Below are positions 33,282 to 41,700 of a stretch of DNA of 64,000 nucleotides, in pieces. A program made the position numbers and the translations under genes. The stretch lies in NCBI GenBank assembly GCA_040218875.1, contig JAVJQP010000032.1. One strand, written 5' to 3'. The notes under the pieces are model-generated. The model searched no databases and was not told the DNA's origin. It saw only the letters and a list, made by a program, of their open reading frames with translations. The DNA comes from Coleofasciculus sp937127375. Lineage in GTDB: Bacteria > Cyanobacteriota > Cyanobacteriia > Cyanobacteriales > Coleofasciculaceae. Position 1 is the stretch's first letter. Every line of letters begins with the position of its first letter.

Positions 33282-33398
33282 CCAAAACGCTGAAAGCTAT
33301 ACCCTGTCTTAAACTTACTTTTCACGGCATCTGACTGAATGAAGATGGGGAAGGTGAGGAAGGTGGGGAAGGTGGGGAAGATAATATTTTGAAGTTTT

Positions 33399-34409
33399 AT
33401 GATTAATTTAACTAACCGTGAATTAATTCGATATTTACTTTTAATTATTTTAGGAGTATTTTTTTTCAAAGTCATTGTTTATTTTGAAGCCGTTGTAGTT
33501 ATTTTTGCATTAGCCGCAGTATTAGCCTTTCTGCTCACCTATCCAGTGAGATGGTTGCAGCATTTTGTCCCACATGCTGTTGCCGTTGTTGTGGTATTTT
33601 TAATTCTCATTATTATAGTTTTTATTTTTACGGTTACAATAGGGTTTGCACTTTTATCTCAAGGTCAACAATTAATTAATGAATTACCGGGGATTATTGA
33701 TCAAGTTGTATTTATAGGAGAAAAAATTGAGAGGTTTCTGGATAGATGGAATCTCCAAATTGACCTCGAAGCCATTGGAGCATTTTTACGCAATCAAATC
33801 CTTGCAGGAATTACCATTATTTTAGCAATATTATCCGAATTATTAACCCAGTTCGCCAATCTCATATTGATTGCTGTTGTCGCATTTTTTATGTTGCTAG
33901 ATAGAGGAAGGCTTTGGTCTTTCATTCTTCAACGATTTCCCCCTCCCCTCCAAAATAAGCTAAGCCTTGCTATTCAACGCAACTTTTTAGGATTTTTTTG
34001 GGGACGACTTCTACTATCAGCTTTTTTTGGCATTTCTGCCTTTGTTATTTTTGTACTGTTTAGAATTCCCTATGCCTTAGTTTTAGCCGCGATCGCGGGA
34101 GTGTTTGATCTGATTCCGGCAATTGGCGCAACCTTAGGGATTACCATTGTCGCCTTAATTGTGTTACCTCAAGGAATCTTGCTAAGTATCACTGTTTTAG
34201 CAATTTGTGTGACTTTACAACAAGTCGAAGAGAATTTACTGATGCCTCGAATTATGCAAGGCTCACTTGATATGAATCCAGTTGTCATGTTCTTTGCTTT
34301 ATTAGTAGGTGCGAGAGTTGCCGGACTTCTGGGAGTTTTTCTGGCAATTCCTCTGGCTGGAGTTATGATCAGTTTGTTTGAAATCAATGAAATGAAGGGA
34401 AAAGATTAG
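33399..34409 (+). CDS. AI-2E/PerM-family membrane protein
   Basis: The 336-residue protein has seven to eight transmembrane segments: two at the N-terminus, a soluble stretch (about 90-150), then the core. The family segment AIAGVFDLIPAIGATLGITI lies near residue 230, followed by QQVEENLLMPRIMQG and LAIPLAGVMISLF. The family includes sugar/autoinducer exporters and Na+/H+ antiporters, so the substrate cannot be stated. It sits between ureD and ureA. A broken paralogue lies at 38057-38687. Confidence 0.9.
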   Translation: MINLTNRELIRYLLLIILGVFFFKVIVYFEAVVVIFALAAVLAFLLTYPVRWLQHFVPHAVAVVVVFLILIIIVFIFTVTIGFALLSQGQQLINELPGIIDQVVFIGEKIERFLDRWNLQIDLEAIGAFLRNQILAGITIILAILSELLTQFANLILIAVVAFFMLLDRGRLWSFILQRFPPPLQNKLSLAIQRNFLGFFWGRLLLSAFFGISAFVIFVLFRIPYALVLAAIAGVFDLIPAIGATLGITIVALIVLPQGILLSITVLAICVTLQQVEENLLMPRIMQGSLDMNPVVMFFALLVGARVAGLLGVFLAIPLAGVMISLFEINEMKGKD

Positions 34410-34574
34410 TGCAGCTTGGCTTCAAATACCTATCAGTTAAAAATAGGTGAAAAAGAAGATACTATAAACAAGTGTAGCCATCTGCCCGGAAGCTTCCTGG
34501 CTTATGCCCTGGAGCCTTCTGCGTTATGCCTTTTGCTATAGCACCAAGATCAAGATCAAGGTAGATAAGTCATT

Positions 34575-34880
34575 ATGCAACTCTCACCCCAGGAAAAAGA
34601 TAAATTACTGGTGTTCACCGCCGCCCTATTAGCGGAACGACGCAAAGCACGCGGACTCAAACTGAATTATCCCGAAGCCGTCGCGTATATTTCGGCGGCT
34701 ATTTTAGAAGGGGCGAGAGAGGGACGCACGGTGGCGGAGTTAATGAGTGATGGAACTACTCTCCTGACACGGGATGATGTCATGGAAGGCATACCAGAGA
34801 TGGTGCAGGAAGTCCAGGTTGAAGCCACGTTTCCGGATGGGACAAAACTGGTCACGGTTCATAATCCCATCCGCTCGTAG
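34575..34880 (+). CDS. ureA: Urease gamma subunit
   Basis: The 101-residue protein is full length and typical (MQLSPQEKDKLLVFTAALLA, GLKLNYPEAVAYISAAILEG, REGRTVAELMSDG). It is the small structural subunit of the nickel enzyme that splits urea. ureB and ureC, which usually follow directly, are not downstream: the next gene is DUF3067 on the other strand. Right after the stop a 25-bp unit containing GGTCACCAAACCCCGACAAA is repeated in tandem (about 34889-34940). Confidence 0.95.
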   Translation: MQLSPQEKDKLLVFTAALLAERRKARGLKLNYPEAVAYISAAILEGAREGRTVAELMSDGTTLLTRDDVMEGIPEMVQEVQVEATFPDGTKLVTVHNPIRS

Positions 34881-34944
34881 GGGTTTGGTCACCAAACCCC
34901 GACAAATGATTGGGTCACCAAACCCCGACAAATCATCCAACCCC

Positions 34945-35262
34945 CTAAAAATCATCCAACATCCATTCCGACGCCCGTTCCCCCATCTCAATTGGAATGC
35001 TCACGGCTTTACCCAACCGGGGACGCTCACGAGTTTGCTGGATGTATTCTTGCACTTGGGAAACCGCACCCCAACCATTAAGATAATGGGCAATGGCGTC
35101 CAGACGCTCTAGATACTCGGCTTCAGACAGGGGAAACGACTTCTGCTCTAGGTACTTCCACATCACCTGAACAAAAATTTTTCCCTGAGTCCGCCGAAGC
35201 TGGATGTCATAAGAGCGTCCCCACTTGCTGAGCAGGATTTGGTGCAACTCTTGTGCTGTCAT
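34945..35262 (-). CDS. DUF3067 family protein
   Basis: This 105-residue protein is of the type conserved in cyanobacteria and plastid-bearing eukaryotes. It starts MTAQELHQILLSKWGRSYDI and contains IFVQVMWKYLEQKSFPLSE and AIAHYLNGWG. Its molecular role is not known to me with certainty. It lies divergently upstream of petC-petA. Its 3' end abuts the ureA tandem repeat. Confidence 0.85.
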   Translation of the reverse strand: MTAQELHQILLSKWGRSYDIQLRRTQGKIFVQVMWKYLEQKSFPLSEAEYLERLDAIAHYLNGWGAVSQVQEYIQQTRERPRLGKAVSIPIEMGERASEWMLDDF

Positions 35263-35501
35263 AGATCCCTTACCTGGCTGATTGTTTACATTTTTTTACG
35301 AAGATAAAGTTTCTTTACTTTATGAGAAGGGTACAAAGAATGTAATAATACTCATAGCTTAAGCCGTAAATCCTTACTTACATAAGGATTGTGGCAACCC
35401 TGCTCGCGGTTGAATCCCTCTTCATAAAAGGAGCGGGGTAAAGAAAATGCTGGGAATCATCCCAGAGTTGTTAAAAAAAATATACCCTTAGGCGTTCAGT
35501 T

Positions 35502-36044
35502 ATGGCTCAAGTGTCTGGCTCCCCAGATGTCCCCGATATGGGGCGTCGTCAATTTATGAACCTCTTGACGTTTGGTACGATTACGGGTACTTTCGTCGGT
35601 GCCCTCTATCCAATCGTCAAGTACTTTATTCCCCCATCAAGTGGTAGTGCTGGCGGTGGTGTCACCGCTAAGGATGCTTTGGGCAATGATATCCAGGTTA
35701 GCGAATTTTTAAGCAGCCATAACCCAGGCGATCGCACCTTGGCTCAAGGACTCAAAGGTGATCCCACTTATGTAGTCGTGACCGAAGACAAAGCGATCGC
35801 GGACTACGGGATCAACGCGATCTGCACTCACCTGGGATGTGTGGTTCCCTGGAATGCCAGTGAGAACAAATTCGTCTGCCCTTGTCATGGTTCTCAGTAC
35901 AATAGTCAGGGCAAAGTGGTACGCGGACCGGCTCCATTGTCTTTAGCCTTGGTTCACGCCGATGTCACCGAAGACGATAACCTGACATTTTCCCAGTGGA
36001 CGGAAACCGATTTCCGCACGGATAACGATCCTTGGTGGACTTAA
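35502..36044 (+). CDS. petC: Cytochrome b6f Rieske iron-sulfur subunit
   Basis: The 180-residue protein has one N-terminal transmembrane helix (about 20-42) after the twin-Arg-like start GRRQFMNLL. The Rieske [2Fe-2S] ligands lie in CTHLGCVVPW (about 108) and CPCHGS (about 126). It oxidises plastoquinol in the thylakoid b6f complex. petA follows after 76 bases, the conserved petCA operon of cyanobacteria. The 5' region (35380-35500) contains two small hairpins, AATCCTTA/TAAGGATT and CTGGGA/TCCCAG. Confidence 0.97.
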   Translation: MAQVSGSPDVPDMGRRQFMNLLTFGTITGTFVGALYPIVKYFIPPSSGSAGGGVTAKDALGNDIQVSEFLSSHNPGDRTLAQGLKGDPTYVVVTEDKAIADYGINAICTHLGCVVPWNASENKFVCPCHGSQYNSQGKVVRGPAPLSLALVHADVTEDDNLTFSQWTETDFRTDNDPWWT

Positions 36045-36120
36045 TTGTTTTCGTCATTTGTCCTTCGTTAGGGGCAAATGACACAGCCCATTTTTGAATT
36101 GTGAATTTTTTCCTTAAGCG

Positions 36121-37110
36121 ATGAGAACACCTTCTTTATCGGTGATGTACAAAAGCAGTAAGCGGATTATTACCCAAGCCCTCTTGCTGACTTTGGCAAC
36201 AGCGGCATTTTTCTTCATTAGTGATATTTCCCTTCCCCAGTCGGCGGCGGCTTATCCGTTCTGGGCGCAGCAAACCGCCCCGGAAACTCCCCGTGAAGCC
36301 ACCGGACGGATTGTTTGTGCTAACTGTCACCTCGCAGCGAAACCCACGGAAGTGGAACTTCCCCAATCGGTTAAACCAGATACCGTCTTTGAAGCCGTGG
36401 TAAAAATCCCCTATGACCTTGACACTCAACAGGTCTTAGGAGACGGTTCCCAAGGCGGTCTCAATGTCGGCGCTGTGGTCATGTTACCAGAGGGCTTTAA
36501 AATTGCTCCCGAAGACCGCATTCCTGAAGAATTACAGGAAGAAGTTGGCGGACTTTACTTCCAGCCCTATAGCGCAGACCAAGACAATGTAGTGATTATT
36601 GGTCCCCTACCGGGTGAACAGTATCAAGAAATTGTGTTCCCGGTTCTTTCTCCGAATCCAAAAACGGAAAAAGATGTCCATTTTGGCAAATACTCGGTTC
36701 ACGTTGGCGCTAACCGAGGTCGTGGTCAGGTTTATCCGGCTGGGAATAAAAGTAACAACACGGTCTACAATTCCGCAAAAGCCGGTTTAATTTCTCAAAT
36801 TACCAAGTTAGAAGAAGGCGGCTACGACGTTACCATTCAAACCTCTGAGGGTGACACAGTTGTAAATACCATTCCTGCAGGACCCGAATTAGTGGTTTCC
36901 GAAGGGCAAGAAGTCGCCGCAGGTGACGCTTTAACCACTGATCCTAATGTCGGTGGATTTGGTCAAGTAGACGGCGAAATTGTCTTACAAGACCCGGCTC
37001 GGATTAAGTGGCTAATGGTCTTCATTGTTGCGATTATGTTTTCTCAACTCTTCCTTGTCTTGAAGAAAAAGCAGATTGAGAAAGTACAAGCGGCTGAAAT
37101 GAATTTCTAA
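36121..37110 (+). CDS. petA: Cytochrome f
   Basis: The 329-residue protein has a signal peptide of about 44 residues ending AAA, giving a mature start YPFWAQQT whose Tyr is the axial haem ligand. The covalent haem site is CANCH (about 65). The C-terminus has a membrane anchor LMVFIVAIMFSQLFLVL. It takes electrons from the Rieske protein and reduces plastocyanin or cytochrome c6 in the lumen. It is the second gene of the petCA operon and ends at a strong bidirectional terminator. Confidence 0.97.
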   Translation: MRTPSLSVMYKSSKRIITQALLLTLATAAFFFISDISLPQSAAAYPFWAQQTAPETPREATGRIVCANCHLAAKPTEVELPQSVKPDTVFEAVVKIPYDLDTQQVLGDGSQGGLNVGAVVMLPEGFKIAPEDRIPEELQEEVGGLYFQPYSADQDNVVIIGPLPGEQYQEIVFPVLSPNPKTEKDVHFGKYSVHVGANRGRGQVYPAGNKSNNTVYNSAKAGLISQITKLEEGGYDVTIQTSEGDTVVNTIPAGPELVVSEGQEVAAGDALTTDPNVGGFGQVDGEIVLQDPARIKWLMVFIVAIMFSQLFLVLKKKQIEKVQAAEMNF

Positions 37111-37150
37111 GTCCAGCGTTTATTCATTTGAGCCAACTCATTTCAAATAA

Positions 37151-37182
37151 ATAAGGGACAGGTTAGTTAACCTGTCCCTTAT
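37151..37182. terminator. Perfect 15-2-15 hairpin between convergent petA and the small ORF
   Basis: The arms ATAAGGGACAGGTTA and TAACCTGTCCCTTAT match base for base around GT. It lies 40 bases after the petA stop and 60 bases from the stop of the gene at 37242. There is no long T run, so it may stabilise RNA ends or stop transcription with help. Confidence 0.75.
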
Positions 37183-37241
37183 CGATACTATCGGAGCTTT
37201 ATGAGATTGCTTTCACCCAAGACAAGAGTCGCGAGTGATTA

Positions 37242-37415
37242 CTACTCAGCCTCTTTTTCTTCACCTTCATTTTCATTTTCGTTTTTGGTATCACGATTAC
37301 CAAAATAGCGCTTGTTTCTTGAGAAAGAAGAAGAAGAAGACTTCTTGCGAAACTGCCGAGCATAAGCTTGGTTGCGAGAGGCTTTCTCTTTTTTCAAATT
37401 GCGGCGTTTAGCCAT
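37242..37415 (-). CDS. Small basic-acidic conserved cyanobacterial protein
   Basis: This 57-residue protein starts MAKRRNLKKEKASRNQAYAR. Its basic N-terminus (KKEKASRNQAYARQFRKKS) is followed by a Ser-rich stretch and an acidic tail (NENENEGEEKEAE). I chose ATG 37415 as the conserved start; upstream in-frame starts at 37445-37460 add unconserved residues. It lies 70 bases downstream of an RNA-binding protein gene in the same direction. An RNA- or ribosome-related role is a guess from charge and neighbour. Confidence 0.65.
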   Translation of the reverse strand: MAKRRNLKKEKASRNQAYARQFRKKSSSSSFSRNKRYFGNRDTKNENENEGEEKEAE

Positions 37416-37487
37416 TTTAGATGTCTCCATCAATACAACAAAACGCTTCTGTAGATTCACACATAAGCGCCACAGTCAACTCAAAAC

Positions 37488-37775
37488 CTAGAAGCGGTTG
37501 TTTCGGCGACCACCACCGCTTTTTGGACGATCTTCACGAGGTCGCGCTTGATTGACCTTGAGTTCACGACCCATCCATTCAGCGCCGTTTAGCTCAGAAA
37601 TTGCTGAGGCTTCTTCGTCTTCCGTCCCCATTTCCACGAAGCCAAACCCCCGCAGACGACCTGTTTCGCGATCAGTCGGCAGATGAACTCGCTTGACAGT
37701 ACCGTACTCGGCAAAGACTTCGCTAAGGTCTTCAGAGGTAACGGAGTAGTCGAGATTGCCTACATAAATTGACAT
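37488..37775 (-). CDS. RRM-type RNA-binding protein (Rbp family)
   Basis: The 95-residue protein has a single RNA-recognition motif, with RNP2 IYVGNL at residues 3-8 and RNP1 RGFGFVEM around 41-48. A Gly/Arg/Asn-rich tail (GGGRRNNRF) follows. I chose ATG 37775 (MSIYVGNLDY), the usual start of this family. Such Rbp proteins bind U-rich RNA and are often cold-induced, or localise photosynthetic mRNAs. The convergent petCA operon nearby is a coincidence of position as far as I can see. Confidence 0.93.
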   Translation of the reverse strand: MSIYVGNLDYSVTSEDLSEVFAEYGTVKRVHLPTDRETGRLRGFGFVEMGTEDEEASAISELNGAEWMGRELKVNQARPREDRPKSGGGRRNNRF

Positions 37776-38056
37776 CGATTGATGTTCTCCCCAATCAAAA
37801 AGTGTGTCGAGAGCCAAGATTTCGGAGAACAGCCTGTCAATACTTTAGGGGAAAAACCTATGAATACTGAAAACAAACGTAGTCACCGCTTTGAGTCTCA
37901 ATAGACATTGTAACGAATTCCTGCCCTGTTAGGGGATATTGCTGATCATTCCCCTGACAGACATGCAGCCTAAGCATTTTCAAGCCAAGTCTTGAGGTAG
38001 ATGACAGGGGAAGGCATCGATCGCAGACAATAGATAGACCGATCAAGACCTGATCT

Positions 38057-38687
38057 ATGCGCGTATCGGCAAAAACGATTCAAATCCTGCTGACGATCAT
38101 CGCTACTATCAAGCGCGATCGCGGCGCTTAAAGCAACCAGTGCGATTACCATCCCCTTAACGTTTGCCTTTTTCATCGCGGTGTTAGTCCATCCCCTGCA
38201 ACGTTGGCTCAACCGTCATGTCCCCCATTGGCTGAGTTTGGTCATTGTCATGCTGGTTCTGGCTGGCGTTGTCGGCTTAGCCATCGGCGCACTGCTACTG
38301 AGTGCGGAAATTGTGGAACCTAAAGCACCCCAATACCTTGACCGTTTGCAGCAGATGTTCCAGGATGCGATGAAGCTTTCACCCTTTGTGGCGCTATTGT
38401 CGATTGTATTCTGGGGTTGGGTGTGGGGTATTCCGGGCGCACTACTGGGTATTCCTATCGAAACGTGGGGGGAAAGGGGGAGCAGGGGGAGCAGGGGGAG
38501 CAGGGGGAGCAGGGGAAGCAGAGGGAGCAGGGGGAGCAGGGGGAGCAGGGGGAGCAGGGGAAGCAGGGGGAGCAGGGAGAGCAGGGGGAGCAGGGGGAGC
38601 AGAGGAAGCAGGGGAAGCAGGGGGAGCAGGGGGAGCAGGGGGAGCAGGGGGAGCAAGGGTACATTTTCGGTGATTCTCTCGCCATAG
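38057..38687 (+). pseudogene. AI-2E transporter remnant fused to a minisatellite
   Basis: The N-terminus MRVSAKTIQILLTIIATI (frame of ATG 38057) is shifted at about 38115 into a second frame. That frame reads AITIPLTFAFFIAVLVHPLQ, then a membrane segment, then VALLSIVFWGWVWGIPGALL, which normally lies near the C-terminus of this family. About 200 middle residues are missing. After GIPIETWGERG the frame is made only of Gly-Ser-Arg triplets from the 9-bp repeat at 38475-38654. A frameshift plus a large internal deletion makes it non-functional; the intact paralogue is at 33399. Confidence 0.75.
38475..38654. repeat. 9-bp minisatellite GGGGGAGCA, about 20 copies
   Basis: About 180 bases of near-perfect GGGGGAGCA units, with a few GGGGAAGCA and GAGGGAGCA variants. 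Because the unit is a multiple of three and lacks stops, several frames on both strands stay open, making false collagen-like or Cys/Pro-rich ORFs. The same unit recurs at 61801-61898. Confidence 0.92.
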
Positions 38688-38790
38688 TTTTCAACACCGA
38701 GCGAAGTCGAGGTGTTGCCTATTGCCTATTCCCTGGCGCGTAGCGCTATATCTTTTTAGAAACACTCTGGTTTTAACCCAACATCTGATA

Positions 38791-41700
38791 TTATTGACTT
38801 CCACAAGTGCGAAAATCCATGGCAATATGCACTTGTTTTCCCCGATACGGTTCAGCGGTAAGTATCACTGTGCCATCCTTGTCAACAACCCAACCTTGGG
38901 CTTCAATTAAAGGTTGAGAATCAGGTTGAGTACGCTGAGAATTAGTAGGAGTTGAGGATGGAGAAATTTGGCTCGATAACCGTCGCGTATCTTCCCAAAT
39001 TGCCCGTCCAGAGAAGTATTGACTGGGAGAATGGGGAATTCCACCGCGTCCGGTGACCACAAAGCGATCGCCTGTATCTGCTGGACAGCCGGAAATGATT
39101 TGCCCAGACGGATCAGAGAAGGTTGAGGGCAGTTCAATTAACCCTCTTGAGGGGTCAATATTCGGCGTATTAATCACAATTCGACCATCAATTCCTAATT
39201 TTGAACTGGCAATAATATCACTGTTGGGGGTTAATTTTTCGCTCAGTTGTAACCCTAAAATAGTTTGAGTAGTAATCGTAATATTGCCGCCATTTCCTTC
39301 AAAAGCATTGGCGATAATGTCACTATTTTCTGAAAGCACTCCCACAATAAAATTAGCATCCACTATCAGATCTCCCCCATTGCCACCGCCACTGGATTCC
39401 GTTCCAGCACGGGTGGACAGTTGACTATTATTTCGCAAGATAAACGTCTCAGCTACCTTGAGGTTGATATTCCCTCCTTCCCCTGATAAACTCGTTGCTG
39501 TAATTGACCCTTGATCTAAGAAAATAGAGCGGACATCAATATTGATATCGCCAGCATTGCCTGTCCCTGTAGCACTCACTGATACCGCCGCGCGATCGCG
39601 AATATTTAATTCACTTGTGGGACTATTAATATTGATATCTCCCCCATCACCAGATGCAGCTTGAGTTGAGGAGGCAAATAAACCCGTACCTAGGAGAGTG
39701 CCTTGATTATTGGGGTCAGATAGTTCAATCGACTCCGACACATTCACGAATAAATCCCCCGCTTGCCCGGAATCGAAAGTAGTGGTTAAAACCTGCGCCC
39801 CTCCTCGTGCGACAAGTTGAGGAGAAGTGAGGGTAACATTGCCTGATTCCGCCTGATCAAAGGTTCCTGCACCTAACAGCGAATTGTCTAACTCGATCCG
39901 ATTTGTGGCATCAATCTGAATATCTCCTCCCCTACCTTGACTCAGCGTCGTGGTAGCCATTAGTCCACCATCACGGGCGATAAAAGTTGGGGTTTCAATC
40001 AAGACATTTCCGGCTGATCCTTCTCCATCCGTAACGGTAACAATTCCCTGACTAAAATTATCTAGGGTGAGTGTATCGGTAAACGCCGGACGCACAAATT
40101 GCTCTTGCAACGCCTCAAATCCTGCTCCTGTGACTTCAACGGAGTCTGAAGCGCGAATCCGAATATTTCCACCATTTCCAAAACGCGATGTCGAGGCATT
40201 AATTCGACCGTTATTCAGTTGCAGATTCTCTAGATTCAGTCGAATATTTCCCCCTTCTCCGAAACCCTGGGTTGCTGATGTAATCTCACCCCCTTGTTGG
40301 ACAAGCAAGTCTTTGCTCGTAATATCTATATCGCCAGCATTTCCTGATTCATTCGGTGAAAATAAATCCGTGGCAATGGAACTGGGAAAACTGCCATCCA
40401 CCGACCTACCAATCACTTCAATGAACTCAGCATTTTTAATCGTCAATTGTCCCCCATTGCCGTCTGCTCCAGCGTTTCCCAGAACGCCAGCACCATTGCG
40501 AATGCTCAAGTTACGCACCTCTAAGGTTAAGTCTCCAGCATCGCCATCACGCCCCGTAGATGTGCTAATCAAAGCTCCATCTGTTAGAGTGACGTTCTCT
40601 GCCGTCAGGGTTAAATCCCCAGCATCTTTACCCAAGGTTCCTGTACCAATACCTCCCTCTCCTTGTAAAAAGATATCTGTCGCATTGACGGTTAAATCTC
40701 CCCCTTCACCCTGGTTGACAAAGGTAGTAATTCCGCCACTGTCGCGAATGGATAATCGCCCAGTATTAATTATTAAATTGCCAGAGTTCCCACGACCCGA
40801 CGCTGATGTGGAGATTCCCGTATCTCCTTGTAAGGGAACTTGAGCCAATTCACTCGGCTTAATAGTAAACGGACCCGGTTGATTGCCAATAATTTCAATG
40901 GACTCCGTGGCGTTAATCGTGACATTTCCGGCATTACCACTATTGCTTAGATTGGTAGTAGAACCAACCCCCACGCCGAATGGAAATGTTGTCTCAGGGT
41001 CTTGGATAATGGTTAACCGACGGGTATTTAGGTTGATATCCCCCGCGTCAGCACTACTCATTTGAGCACTACCCGGAACAGGAGCAGCCTCCGTCCCAAT
41101 ATTACTATTCCGAATCACTATGTCATCAGCAGCATTAATCTGTACCATTCCTCCTTGAGCTTCATTGAAAGCAAAGGAAAAAATAGACGCATCTTCAACA
41201 AGGATAGATTGAGCGGTAATCGTAATTCCTTTGGACACGCCAGGACTTGTACTACTGTTGGTGATAGTATTTCCTCTAAACCAAAACAGTCCACCACTGT
41301 TAAGCGTGATTTGTCCGGCAAAATTGCCATCCGATGCGATGGTTTCCTCAAAGCTACGGTTAAGGTCAATGGTAAGATCCCCTGTGGCATTGAGTGAGAT
41401 ATCTCCAGCTTGATTCTGGGAATTGGCATTAATATTTCCCATCGTCGTTAGATCTCCAGCAGCATTGACAGAGATCCTTCCGGCTTGATTGATACCCCCA
41501 CTGCTCAGAGACGCCGTAGTGGTAATTGCTCCATTTTCACTTTTGAGGGTAATGTTCCCACCGATTTCTCCCCTTGAAGCGATATTTTGGTTAATATTCA
41601 GATTCTCATGAGCCTCAACCGAGATATCTCCCCCTTGATTTAGACTATTGCTAACCAGAGCTGCTGTAGTGGTGATCCCTCCATTTTCACTGTTGAGGGT

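Noticed and set aside
34774..35112. 112-codon plus-strand frame over the ureA end and DUF3067
   Set aside because: It is a shadow of two well-supported genes and a tandem repeat.
35380..35470. tRNA-like sequence upstream of petC (GGTTGAATCC)
   Set aside because: No acceptor or anticodon stem can be folded around it; it is only a chance match to a T-loop.
38475..38654. Collagen-like or Cys/Pro-rich proteins in several frames
   Set aside because: They are translations of a 9-bp minisatellite without stop codons; frames on both strands are open for this reason only.
40067..40843. Long plus-strand frame inside the exoprotein gene
   Set aside because: It is a shadow of the 38791-43782 gene with low-complexity Ser/Pro composition.
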